64,000 bases of DNA from Petunia secreta (lineage: Eukaryota; Streptophyta; Magnoliopsida; Solanales; Solanaceae), in assembly GCA_029990175.1 (NCBI GenBank), contig JARKIP010000035.1:39508001-39572000 (forward strand). Direction: 5' to 3'. A program made the position numbers and the translations under genes. The notes under the pieces are model-generated. The model ran no database searches and was not told where the DNA came from. It saw only the letters and a list, made by a program, of their open reading frames with translations. Each line of letters begins with the position of its first letter. The first letter of the stretch is position 1. This document shows, one piece after another, positions 54,472 to 64,000 of the stretch.

Positions 54472-56795
54472 TGACACGACCCGAATTCTCGGTTAGGCCG
54501 TGCGGGCACCCGACCATCTCCTCTAAACTTGTCGGGCGAACCCTATCGACTGAATCGATATAAATTATGAAGAATTAACTTGAAATGAAAATGAACCAAA
54601 TTTTAACAACATAAGATCACTTTCAAGGATAGACAAACATACAAGCTGTCTGAATAATACAACTAACTACCCAGAATACACAGTTTTAAAGGTTTCCAGA
54701 TCAGACATCTAAGAAGGCCAAAAGATATACACACATCCCGAAGGGAGCAAAAGTAAGAAAAACTGTAAAATCTGAAGTTGGTGGCCGCAATGAACAGGAT
54801 GACTCACCGTAGACAGCTGAAAACATACTACTCCTCAATCACGACACGATTGGCTGGGTCCTGGAGCAGAATCTGCCGAACGAAAAGAAAACAAAAAAAC
54901 AAATAGGGATGAGTCATAAGGACTCAATAAGTGGGGCAGACTAGCCGCCTCAAATAATGGGATAGCTAGCCAGGGAGAAGAAACAGATAAACCGAATTCC
55001 TTTTATTTAAATATTAAAAAAAAGCGGAGCCAGATAATAACCGGAAACACGTATGAAACCATAAACTCAACCAGGAATGGAATACGAGCCAGAAACATAT
55101 CAACAAATAAGCAATGCACATATAAGTAGAACAGTAGTCATGTACAGAAAATCTACACAATGGAATGAGATGAAATGAGATGAAATGAAATGAGATGCAA
55201 AGGGTCACATGTGCCCGTAATCCCATCCCGAAGCGGAATACTTCTGCATTCGAGGGGAATCCAATCTGATAACCAACTGGAGCGGAATACTCTTGCTCCT
55301 GGGGCGAAATACTCCTGCACCTGATATAATGTAAACCAGAGGGGGAATACTCCTGCACTCTCTTGGGGCGGAATACTCCTGCACCCGATAAAATGTAAAG
55401 CTGAGGCGGAATACTCCTGCACTCAGTATGATATGCAATGTGATGCATATGAATGCAATGTGATGCAATAATAACTCTTCACCGGTGGGGACTCTCATCG
55501 ACAGCCGGGAAGTAGATGCCAACTCACAGCCAAAGTACAATGCTCAGATTCTCAATGCAATACCAATAACAGGACATAACATATAATATAGAATGTAATT
55601 CCAAAGCTAAGGCATAATGAGTATGCCTATTGGCAGCTACACACGTAAGGAACACGTGGTAGAAAATTCATGAGGCCAAGTGCCTCCAAAGAAATGGATA
55701 TAAACACTTACTGTATTCCAAAGCTAGCCCTACTACTCAACAACTGCTTTTTCCTTTAGATTAACTGCCAAACGATCCCGCTCTATTCAATAAGCAGAAA
55801 AGTTATATCAAATAAAGCTAAATGCTTCATTCCTTATGTCTTAGGGCAATCCAGTTAGGAACCTGATACCCTATTCGCATACGCAATACGCAGGCCAGAC
55901 CTATGTACAGGGTTAAAAGTCCTATAACCAAACCCTAAATAAATTACATTCTTATGTTGCCCATAATTCACTGAGTACGAATATATAATCATTTCCATCA
56001 TCGAGGTCCAATTGACCCTTTAAACTATCAATTTAAGTCATTAGGGCGATGTCTAATATCCCTATTTTTACCATAATAATATATTCAAACACACGTAATA
56101 AGCTAAGATAATAAGTTAACATCATTACCTGGAGATTTGGGGTAGAAATTCTACTATTTTTCCACCACATTTTTCCTTTTTTTCCTCTTTCTTTCCTATC
56201 CTTTCTTTTCTTAATGTTGTTCGTATGTTTTCTGCCTGTATATGCAATTGCTTATGCTAAGGGATTTAATCTGTTAGCTAACCGACAATCTAATTTATTT
56301 TTTTTAAATTCGCTACGACGATTAAAATTAAAATGGAACCCTAGAGAAGTCGAAATGATCCCAAAATTTTCAAGTAAGTTATAAAAAATATATGTAACAT
56401 ACTTTCCAAGGCAAATCTCAAATCGGACTCCCGAAACTCCAGATACAAATTAAAAAAAAGGACCAAATTATTAATTCTTTCGGAACTTTAGCCGAAATCA
56501 ATCGAACAACCTCGAAACTCACTTCAAAAATTCACACATATCATAAATGACCATACGAACCTAGCGACGCTTTCAGATTTCGAATCGGAGCTCATTCGCC
56601 AAAATTGTGCTCGAAAAGCTCTTTTTTACGATTTATCGCTAACGAAAACTGAAACCTTCTTCCGATGCCTACCAGACGATGTCTGATTTAGCTCAATTTT
56701 ACAGACAAGTTGGGATGGTCCTTATAAAGCTTTTAAAATTGACGGCACGTCAATCAGGGTCCTAATTCCCGAAATGACTACTTAAAGTCGTTTCA
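54472..56795 (-). repeat. 5' LTR of T2
   Basis: 2324 bp, partner of 33225-35568; contains the same 'gcggaatactcctgc' repeat block near 55235-55425. It is followed by target duplication TCATT and the right part of solo LTR T1. Confidence 0.92.
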
Positions 56796-57827
56796 TCATT
56801 ATTGCATATGCTTCCCGGTAATTGATGAGTGTCCCGAGCCGGTGAAGGGTTATTATTGCATATACTTCCCTGTAATCGATGAGAGTCCCGAGCCGTTGAA
56901 GGGTCATTATCGGTAGTAGATGAGAGCCCCGCGCAGGTGAAGGGTCATTATTACATGCACTTTCCGGTAGTCGATGAGAGTCTCGCGCCGGTGAAGGGTC
57001 ATTATTGGATACACTTCTCGGTAGTCGATGAGAGTCCCGCACCGGTGAAGGATTATTTTTGCATATATCTCCTGGTAGACTATGACAGTCCCGCACCAGA
57101 GATAGGTATCAGACACATGTGACCGCATTGCATCATACCACATTCATCCCATTTCATTGCACTGGATGCTGACTATTGTGTGACTCTTTTGATGTGTTTT
57201 GTGCATGCGATATTTATACCTGGTTGTAGACATGTTTCGTTTTACCTATATGTTTCTAGCTTTCTTGTGTCCCTAATTGGTTATATGCTTTAATTGTCCG
57301 CGTTTTTGGTCTGTATTTGCTTAGCTCTTCTCCCTGGCTAGCTATCCGATTCTTTGAGGTGGCTAGTCTGCCCCCACTTATGGAGTCCTTTTGACTCACC
57401 CTTGTTTTTTGTTTGTTTCTTGTCTATTTATTTCGTTTCGGCAGGTTTGCTTCAGGATTGAGTTCGGCACGTTGTTAAGGAGCGAAGACAACTACAACTG
57501 TCAGGGTGAGCCAACTTTTGTTCAAGATGGCCACCAGTTTATGTTTATTATTTCTATTTTGCTCCCTTTAGGAGGTGTATGTATTCTTTTGTACTCTTAG
57601 ATATCCAGTCTGGATAGCTCTAAACTCAGTCTGTTGGGTAGTTAGCTGTAATTTCTTTTGTACAACTTAGAGGTATCAATATGTCTGTGCTTTTTCTAAG
57701 TTTTCTTTTTTATTTATGAGTTGTATTTAAATTTATTTTTCGAATTCAACTGATAAGGGTTTGCTCGATGGGTTTAGGGGAGGTGGTCGGTGCCTGCACG
57801 ACCTAGCCGAAAATCAGGGTCGTGTTA

Positions 57828-58983
57828 TCTAGTTGGCAGCATTACCTTTGGCCTAAGGAGTTTATTATTAGGACTGATCATGAGAGTCTTAAATTCTTGA
57901 AATGGCAATCCAAATTGAATAAACGACATGCTAAGTGGGTAGAATTTATTGAAACTTTTCGTTATGTTATCCACTATAAGCAAGGTAAAGATAATGTTGT
58001 TGCTAATGCACTTTCTCACAGGCATGTTTTGATGAGTGTATTAACTGCTAACATGATGGGTTTCGATCATATCAAGCAATTGTATGATAGTGATCCCGAC
58101 TTTGGTAGTAAGTACAAGGAATGTGAGTCTAGTACGCTTGAGGGCTTCACTCGCAATGATGGGTATTTGTTTCGAAAAGGTAAGTTATGTGTTCCCCGTT
58201 GCTCGTTGAGTGAATTATTTGTTAGGGAAGCTCTGGTTTGATAGGTCACTTTGGTGTTGCTAAGACATTAGAGCGTCTCAAGGAGAAAATTTACTGGCCA
58301 CACATGAAGCGGGATGTAGGTCGTGTTTATGGTGTGCGTCAAGATTGCCTTCGGGCAAAGCCTAAGGTTAAGCCACATGACTTATACACCCCTTTGCCTA
58401 TTCCCGAGGGCCTTGGTTAGATGTCTCTTTGGATTGTTTTGGGTTTGCCTAAGACTAGTAAGGGGCATGATTCTATATTTGTGGTGGTCCATCAATTTTC
58501 TAAGATGACACATTTTATTCCTTGTCACAAAAAAGATGATGCTTCTTATCTAGCTGGGTAGTTTGAGAGAGAGGTGTTGAGGCTGCATGGGGTTCCGAGG
58601 TCAATTGTGAGTGATAGGGATGTGAAATTTGTGAGTAAATTTTGGAGGACATTGTGCCCTAGGTTGGGGACAAAGTTACTCTACTCTACTACTTGTCATC
58701 CCCAAACTGATGGCCAAACTGAGGTGGTCAATACGACTTTGGGAAGTATGTTACGGGCTGCATTAAAAGATGGAAAAAATAGGGCCGAGGCATTGAAGAA
58801 GGTTCATGAACAAGTGTGAGTTGATTGGAGAAGACATATGAGAAAGTTACCAACAAATTGAATCGAGGAAGAAGACAACTTGTCTTTCAACCTGGTGATT
58901 GGGTTTGGCATCACTTGAGGAAGGAGCGGTTTCTGACAAACATTTGTTGATTCGAGGACGAAGCATTTTAAAGAGGCAGGGGA
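57828..58983 (+). pseudogene. C2 RNase H end and integrase
   Basis: It resumes the C2 frame after T1: SSWQHYLWPKEFIIRTDHES, VEFIETFRYVIHYKQGKDN, then the integrase finger (HFGVAKTLERLKEKIYWPHM; the usual CxxC appears only as VRQDC) and core with FVVVHQFSKM, SIVSDRDVKFVSKFW and HPQTDGQTEVVN. So two aspartates and the glutamate are visible, although the first Asp position reads His. After LGSMLRAALKD about 50 residues usual in relatives are missing, and the same gap is found in C1. Frameshifts occur near 58235 and stops near 58420, 58560 and 58818. Confidence 0.83.
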
Positions 58984-59788
58984 TGATATGAACCTAGCGG
59001 ATTTCACAAGTCAATCGGCACCAAATGCGTAGGTTGAATTATCTAGTGGAGCGTTGACGCATTTGAAGACAAAAGAGGAACATGGATTGCAAGCACAAGA
59101 ACATCATGATCTTCAACTGTTGATTCGCGGGAGTCTAGGAGGGTTGAGCTATGATGGAATGATGTTTCAAGTGTTTGCAATGTGCCCGTGATCGCGGAGA
59201 TTTAATGCATTTGCGCTTACAAAAACAGCGGAGCGAGGAGTATTGTAAGACTCGTATGAACCCTACAACAACCCGTAGATTGTATGAGAAGGCTGTGAGA
59301 CCGGTGAGTTGAGCATACAAAAGTCTTACATTATATGAAGTTTTGTCCGATCTGGGAACTCTCCAATCTGAATTTGGATTAGTGTAGGGGCTTTCCTGCT
59401 TACTTTATTTCATATATAAACCCTTGTAAATCTATTTTAGATGGGGACAACCATTAGAGAGAAACTAAAAACACCATTTGTGAAATTACAACCTTTTGGG
59501 TTCGAATCAAACAAGCAACCTGTTTTTCAAGAATTGGGATTCTTGAAGGTAATCTTATTCTTCTTTATTCTTTGTATCTGGGATTCTATTTTGTTGTGTT
59601 CTTGGGAGGTGAATGGGTAGGTAATCCTTTTCATTGCTAAGACATTCGTTTAGGGTTTTAGATTTTTTTTACTGTTCTACAACTTACTAAACATCTTTCG
59701 ATTATTTTAATCGAATTCTATTGTTAGTTTTCCTTTCTATTATTGTTAATTTTGATATTCCGCTTCTTGTGTATTTTGGATCGTATCA
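58984..59788 (+). repeat. right LTR of C2
   Basis: 805 bp, same length as 25884-26688 with scattered differences; TATA-like TATATAAA near 59413. It is preceded by a purine-rich tract containing GAGGCAGGGGA. Confidence 0.88.
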
Positions 59789-59954
59789 GTACACATGTGA
59801 ACATATGTGTACATATCATAGTCGATGTATGAAAAAACGTATCTAATTAACTTCTCCTAATCAATTGCCGTTCGAGGACGAGGTCTCTGAGGTTGCTCTG
59901 ACTTATCATCCTAATATGAATCTCAGGACGTTTGCGAATTAACATGGTGATATC
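59789..59954. other. flank between C2 and transposon remnant
   Basis: Contains a small palindromic 'tacacatgtg...atatgtgtac' stretch and no gene. The ~60780-60910 region of the neighbouring remnant has similar palindromic TGTGTACACATAT repeats. Confidence 0.3.
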
Positions 59955-61813
59955 ATGGTGGAGAAGGTTACACAAAGATCCACCGTCATTGGGGAAATGA
60001 AGAAGTTCCGCGAAGGCTTGACCAATTTAGAGCTTGTGGATAGTTTTAAAGATTCTGTTTGTGGTCATCTGTTGGTATTGAGTGAGAAATCCATATTTCC
60101 TCCAAGATTATTGCATGGGCTCCGACTGCGCATGAGTACTTGCAAGAAGACTAAGGAGCTATGGGTTAAATTTAATGGACTGCTATCTCGGTTTGGGCTT
60201 AGTGATTTGCAATAATGACTGGACTACCATGCCATGAGTACCCAATAAAGAACATATGTCTGAGGTGACAAATAAGGGGAAAATTGTGGGATATGGTTAC
60301 CGAGCACGCAAGAAAAAGGCTATCAGGAAGTGAACTCTTGAAAGTGATCACTTCCAATTCTCTAGATTCGAGAAAGAAGTCTCGACTTTGCTTGGCTTTG
60401 TTTTCACATTCAATTTTATGTTCAAAGGATTTGAGTACAAGTGTTGATCCTAAATTTGTCTACTTAGCTTCCAGGCCCAACACATATTTCAAAAATTATC
60501 CTTGGGGGAGAATGAGCTTTAAGATGACAATTCCATACCTACTCAAGCCTACGGATGTAGAGATGAAGGGCTACAACCTTTATGGCTTCCCCTGGGCATT
60601 CATTGCTTTGACATATGAAGCCATTCCATCACTTATGCACTAGGACTTTCAGGATATGCCTGCAAAGCCAAGATGCAAAGGTGGCCCACCAAGCAGGAGA
60701 GGGAATGTGATCATATCCTTCGCCATGCTGATAACCTGTTAGTATATTTTAGTTGTTATCTATTTGGTGTTTAAACCCTTGAGTATGTGTGTACACATAT
60801 TTTATATGTGTACACATATTACCTACATGTACATAAAAAATTGTGTACACTTAAGTAATATGTGTTACATATATGACTAAGGTGTACACATTTTTATTAT
60901 GTGTACCTATATGTTAGATGTTTCATTTATGTGTAAAACCTTCTTGGGTTGATTTTTTTTCTTTCTTTTTGGTTGGGATGGGGTTGCAGGTGGTGAGCCT
61001 GGTCTTCTGCCTTCTCCAAGGAAGAAGAAAAAGGAGTTCATGAAAAGTTAGTGCCATTTGTTGATGAGGAGGACGAGTTGATCGATTGTTTCATGGAAAG
61101 GCTTAAGGGTGTGACAACACTGAGGTTGGGTAATGTTGGAGTTGTTAGTGACATGGATGGTGTTCAAAGATCAGTAGCCGAGAAAATTGATAAAAGATGA
61201 GATCTTGGAGATGTTGGAGTTGGTAGAGAGAATGTGGATTTTGTAGATGAGTGAGATGAGGGAGTTGGTGGAAGAACAAGAAGCTTTAGTGGAGGTGGCC
61301 TTAGGTTATTTGATATATTGGGTGGCTTTAAAGGTGATGCTGGGAGGGTACCTCCAGAAGCAACGGCTGTTGCAGATGCAATTTGTGTGCCGAATGCAAG
61401 GAAGAAAGAGAGGAAGAAAAGAAGTTTAAAGAGTTGAAAGAAATAATTAATTTCTTCAAGTTTACCGTACAGGAGAAGCGAAAGAGGACTGTGTACCCTT
61501 CCAGGGCACATATGTCTCCTTTTGTTGCTTATTTGAAGAAGACAAGGGCGACAAGGGAAATGTTCAAGAATAAGTGAGACTGCCTGTTGACATTTATAGA
61601 GACAAATTGATCCAGAAATCCAAGGAGAAAAACCATTTTCTAGGTCATGAATATAACTACCTGGACTTCAAAAAGTTAATGATCATGCACAAATGGTTAG
61701 AGAGTCAGGTACATTTTTCCATGTCTAAGCTGAATTATGTGAACGCATCCATAAGTTTGTATATGATGCAGTCCGAAGTGCTGATCAAGTACTCAACAAT
61801 CTACCGAAGTCAA
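59955..61813 (+). pseudogene. remnant of DUF1985/Ulp1-type plant transposon ORF
   Basis: Open pieces at 59955-60215 and 60284-60643 resemble the DUF1985 region found in Ulp1-protease-bearing Mutator-like elements: FREGLTNLELVDSFKDSVCGH, LHGLRLRM, then YPWGRMSFKMTIPYLLKP and YNLYGFPWAFIALTYEAIPS. They are separated by stops and a frame change. Further degraded charged sequence follows to 61810 with no intact domain; the protease itself is not recognisable. LTR D begins directly after it at 61814. Assignment is from family resemblance only. Confidence 0.5.
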
Positions 61814-62595
61814 TGAATGATCCACCGAGGCCAATGACACGAAGCCAAGACAAATTGCTACATGACATGCACATTCAGTTGGCTTGGTCGGGAGGAAGCA
61901 TGTGTTCGGAGGAAGAATGGCAAAGTGTTAGAGCCGAAGGCTACATCTTCAAATTTGAGCCCGAGGACAAAGTGACCAAACATCAACCCTTGGCGTTGAA
62001 CAGCACAGTGCCGAACACAACAAATTGTGTTCGAAGTCAAGTCGCGCCCGATGATAAATGTGTTCGAGCAAGCAACCAAGTATCGAAGTCAAGGCTGCCG
62101 AACACCCACTAAATGTTCGAGCAAGCAACCGAGCACTGAAGTTAAGGCTACCGAACACTCATTACTTCAGCCCTGCGTGGCTTGCTTTTATTGGTCACCT
62201 CTGACCATTTACTGTTTTATCCCTAGCGTAGTCTATTTATATATACTCCTTTACATTTCATTGTGGTAGTTAGTTGTTGATGAATATTTGATATAGTAGT
62301 TGCTATTGAGAGTCTCCGATGGAGCCGAACCCCGTTGTGGGATTTTAAAGAACTTGTGCCAATCGGTGGTAGTCATTTGAACATTTTTTTCTTGGTCATT
62401 CAATTTGCAAGAAGCAATGTCTTTCTTGAGGATTGTTGCTTAGTATAGGTGATTCTTGATCTCCAATTCAATCGAACCCGAGACGAGTTCCTCGCCATTC
62501 TTTAGAATCGAAGCAAGATTTGTCTTGCTTCTATCTTTGTTCTTGTTATTTTTCCGCGTTTCTTCGTGTCAAGTTAAACCTCGGTTTTGCTTACC
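61814..62595 (+). repeat. 5' LTR of D
   Basis: 782 bp, starting TGAATGATCC and ending GCTTACCA; TATA region TATTTATATATA at 62234-62245. It lacks the GC-rich hairpin motifs, instead having 'gaacaca...cgaagtcaag' repeats near 62010-62160. Confidence 0.75.
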
Positions 62596-62598
62596 ATC

Positions 62599-62610
62599 TT
62601 GGTATCAGAG
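62599..62610 (+). other. primer binding site of D
   Basis: TGGTATCAGAGA, four bases after the LTR end; one base differs from the other elements at the last position. Confidence 0.75.
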
Positions 62611-63774
62611 AAAGGTTTGAGTTTGTTCTCACAACCTCAATTCCTGTTCGAATTTTATCTCGTGCTTGTTTTCTTCAGTTTCAGCTTTCTTCCTTGTTGT
62701 TGATTGTTGGTGCTGTAGTGCTGTTTACAAAAAAAAAAGTAGAAAAGAAAAATTCAAAAATTTAAACAAACATTGATTCTTACTCACTATCGTCTACTGA
62801 TTCTAACAAGCACTTGTCGTACACGATTGTCGACTAGGGTTTCTCGAAGGTTTTGGACTGTTTCGACGTATTGGTGACTGTTACAAACCCCAGTCGTGTT
62901 TTGGTGGTTATTGATGAAGACTGGTGGTTGTTGCTTGTTCTTGGGTTGTGTTTTATGCTTAAAATTTAAAGTTCTATTATTTGAACCTTGTCTGTTCGCC
63001 GGAAACTTGTTACATTGTAACAGTGTACGGACGACGTTAAGCTTATTCTTAGCTCAAAGGAATTTTGAATTGATTCCCTCCGTCGTTGTTGATACTGGAG
63101 TGAAAGGCAACCCAAGGTCTGTTCAGATTCTTGGTCAGTGAACAAAGTAAGTTTTTCCGTAGCCGGAGTAAGAACGTCACTGTTCCATTGAAGAAGAAAG
63201 GGGTAAAGTGTAATAATCAAAACAGGTGAAAAATTTGTCGGCTAGAAAAGGGAATTGGATAAGATAAAACCCTATCCATACGAAGAAGGGACCACTCTTG
63301 TACGAAGAAGAGTTGGTGTGTTCGAAGGGATTCCGAAGAGGAATTGAAGGGTAGGTTCTCCTAGGTTTTCACTTTTCTTGTGTTCGATAAATTTAGTTAG
63401 TGGATCTCTGGAGTAATTCTTCCTACTCGAGGTCGTAGTAGCTCATTTGAGCTTATAGGAACTCATGTGTGGGATAGCCGAAGTCCAAACTTCGTACAAA
63501 ATTCTTTTGACTTCCCGAAGCACAGAGTAAATAGCGTCCGTTCCATCGAGTCAAATCAATTCTCTCTTCCCGAGGGAGACAGTGTAACTTGTCAAATTTG
63601 AAGGAATTGAGAGAAGTGGATCAACCGAGGAAGCCATTGGCTACAAGTTCTTGAGGGACCAAAATCGAACCCATAAATTAAATGGACACGAGTGCCACCC
63701 AACAAAGGTGAGGGAGTGTGTGAGGTGATTTCTAACCTTGACATTTTACTTCATCTTTGATTTGTGCAGGTACC
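62611..63774 (+). other. leader of element D
   Basis: Non-coding leader of ~1.16 kb, similar in length to those of A, B1 and B2. It ends with a CTAAC branch-like motif (about 63731-63737), a T-rich tract and GTGCAG, then GTACC before the gag ATG. Short open frames here have no recognisable product. Confidence 0.6.
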
Positions 63775-64000
63775 ATGGCTGGGAATGGAGGCGAAGGAAA
63801 GGGCATTGAGAAGCCCAAGGTGTCGTTAGCCGATCTCATGGCTGCGATACAAGGCATCAGTGCCGAAGTAAGAAAATTGAGTACTCGAGTAGCTCAACTC
63901 GAGCAAGGTAGTGTGTCCGTGGCCTTACCTGGGTCCGGTGCTGGAACTAGCAAGTCCACTCCGATGAAACCTGAGCTGTTTGCTGAGATTGTTCGACAAC
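63775..64000 (+). CDS. D Gag N-terminus (partial)
   Basis: Open from ATG 63775 to the window edge (75 codons). It begins MAGNGGEGKGIEKPKVSLAD and continues with a heptad-like stretch (IQGISAEVRKLSTRVAQLEQ), corresponding to the N-terminal coiled-coil-like arm of Gag in element A (MDLMNQRIDSLEK). No damage is visible in the part present. Confidence 0.75.
   Translation, partial: MAGNGGEGKGIEKPKVSLADLMAAIQGISAEVRKLSTRVAQLEQGSVSVALPGSGAGTSKSTPMKPELFAEIVRQ

Larger units (their letters stand above)
33225..56795 (-). mobile_element. T2: Tekay-type gypsy element (chromovirus), host of A and B2
   Basis: Its LTRs are 33225-35568 and 54472-56795 (TGACACGACCC to AGTCGTTTCA on the plus strand). The perfect target duplication TCATT lies at 33220-33224 and 56796-56800. 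The element is read on the minus strand, so its 5' LTR is the right one. The PBS is at 54469-54458. Its own length without the nested A and B2 is close to 10 kb, usual for Tekay. Gag, protease, RT, RNase H, integrase and a C-terminal chromodomain are present, but with stops, frameshifts and a deletion of the integrase catalytic glutamate. Confidence 0.93.
31834..57827 (+). mobile_element. T1: Tekay-type solo LTR in C2, split by T2
   Basis: The left part is 31834-33224 and the right part 56801-57827, about 2.4 kb together, the size of one Tekay LTR. The ends are decayed: CGAAATGAC for the usual TGAAACGAC, and GTCGTGTTA for GTCGTGTCA. Only one LTR and no interior is present, so it is a solo LTR left by recombination. 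Flanks GCTTA (31829-31833) and TCTAG (57828-57832) are a plausible decayed target duplication, since the C1 copy has GCTAA there. Imperfect ~55-bp tandem units ('gatgagagtcccg...ggtgaagggtcattatt') lie at both sides of the T2 insertion. Confidence 0.8.
25884..59788 (+). mobile_element. element C2: old gypsy LTR retrotransposon with nested insertions
   Basis: It is bounded by two 805-bp LTRs (25884-26688 and 58984-59788), beginning TGATACGAACC/TGATATGAACC and ending GGATCGTATCA. The PBS TGGTATCAGAGC is at 26691-26702. The interior order is leader with mitochondrial DNA, gag, solo LTR, protease, RT, solo LTR T1 carrying T2, A and B2, then RNase H, integrase and a purine tract near 58970-58983. 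All coding parts carry stops or frameshifts. RT residues (DEWKTAFKTKN, YFDDILIY) place it near element A, in a CRM-like group (inference). No flanking target duplication is recognisable, because C1 abuts the left LTR. Confidence 0.85.
61814..64000 (+). mobile_element. element D: 5' part of a gypsy element (runs off window)
   Basis: 5' LTR 61814-62595, PBS at 62599, leader of about 1.2 kb and the start of gag at 63775. The LTR start encodes PPRPMTRSQDKLLHDMH, the same kind of polyprotein tail that A carries across its LTR border, so D has the A/B architecture. The presumed target bases left of it are GTCAA (61809-61813). The right half lies outside the window. Confidence 0.8.

Overview
The window is nuclear DNA from a flowering plant, most probably Solanaceae (inference). 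It holds intron-bearing plant genes, a tRNA-derived SINE resembling the SolS/TS families of Solanaceae, hAT-like MITEs of a type I associate with Solanaceae, and a dense pile of Ty3/gypsy LTR retrotransposons. All strands, joins and exon borders were read by eye.

Layout. (1) 1-7.8 kb: the 5' part of a GCN5-type histone acetyltransferase gene on the minus strand (five exons, 2704-6479), with two MITEs downstream in its last visible intron or flank. (2) 7.8-11.3 kb: a tandem array of ~114 bp units, then fragments of two retrotransposon LTRs. (3) 11.3-17.1 kb: a two-exon phosphoglycerate-mutase-like gene (AT74-like) whose 4.85 kb intron carries the SINE. (4) 17.8-61.8 kb: retrotransposon territory. 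Element B1 (17775-24123) has its own 5 bp target duplication. Next comes a broken element C1, then element C2 (25884-59788), which contains further elements nested several deep. A Tekay-type solo LTR (T1) sits in C2's pol. A complete Tekay element (T2, 33225-56795, minus) sits in T1. Element A (36348-43986, minus) and element B2 (48459-54411, plus) sit in T2. C2 also carries an A/B-type solo LTR and a piece of mitochondrial DNA with the 5' part of rps12. (5) 59.9-64 kb: remains of a DUF1985/Ulp1-type transposon, interrupted by the start of another gypsy element (D) that runs off the right edge.

How the parts relate. A is a nearly intact autonomous gypsy element with CRM-like gag, protease, RT, RNase H and integrase; two in-frame stops interrupt it. 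B1 and B2 share with A the LTR ends, the primer binding site, the polypurine tract, the leader layout and Gag. They have no RT, RNase H or integrase. In that place they encode an in-frame domain of about 580 residues that I do not recognise. B2 keeps this as one open frame of 1119 codons. B therefore looks like a non-autonomous family that A-like elements could mobilise in trans, and it is the strongest candidate for something undescribed.

Two more features are shared across these families. Their LTRs and leaders carry clusters of a GC-rich 13-nt motif, RGGCG-NNN-CGCCY, able to fold as a small hairpin. A splice-acceptor-like signal lies a fixed 5 nt before the gag ATG in A, B1, B2 and D.
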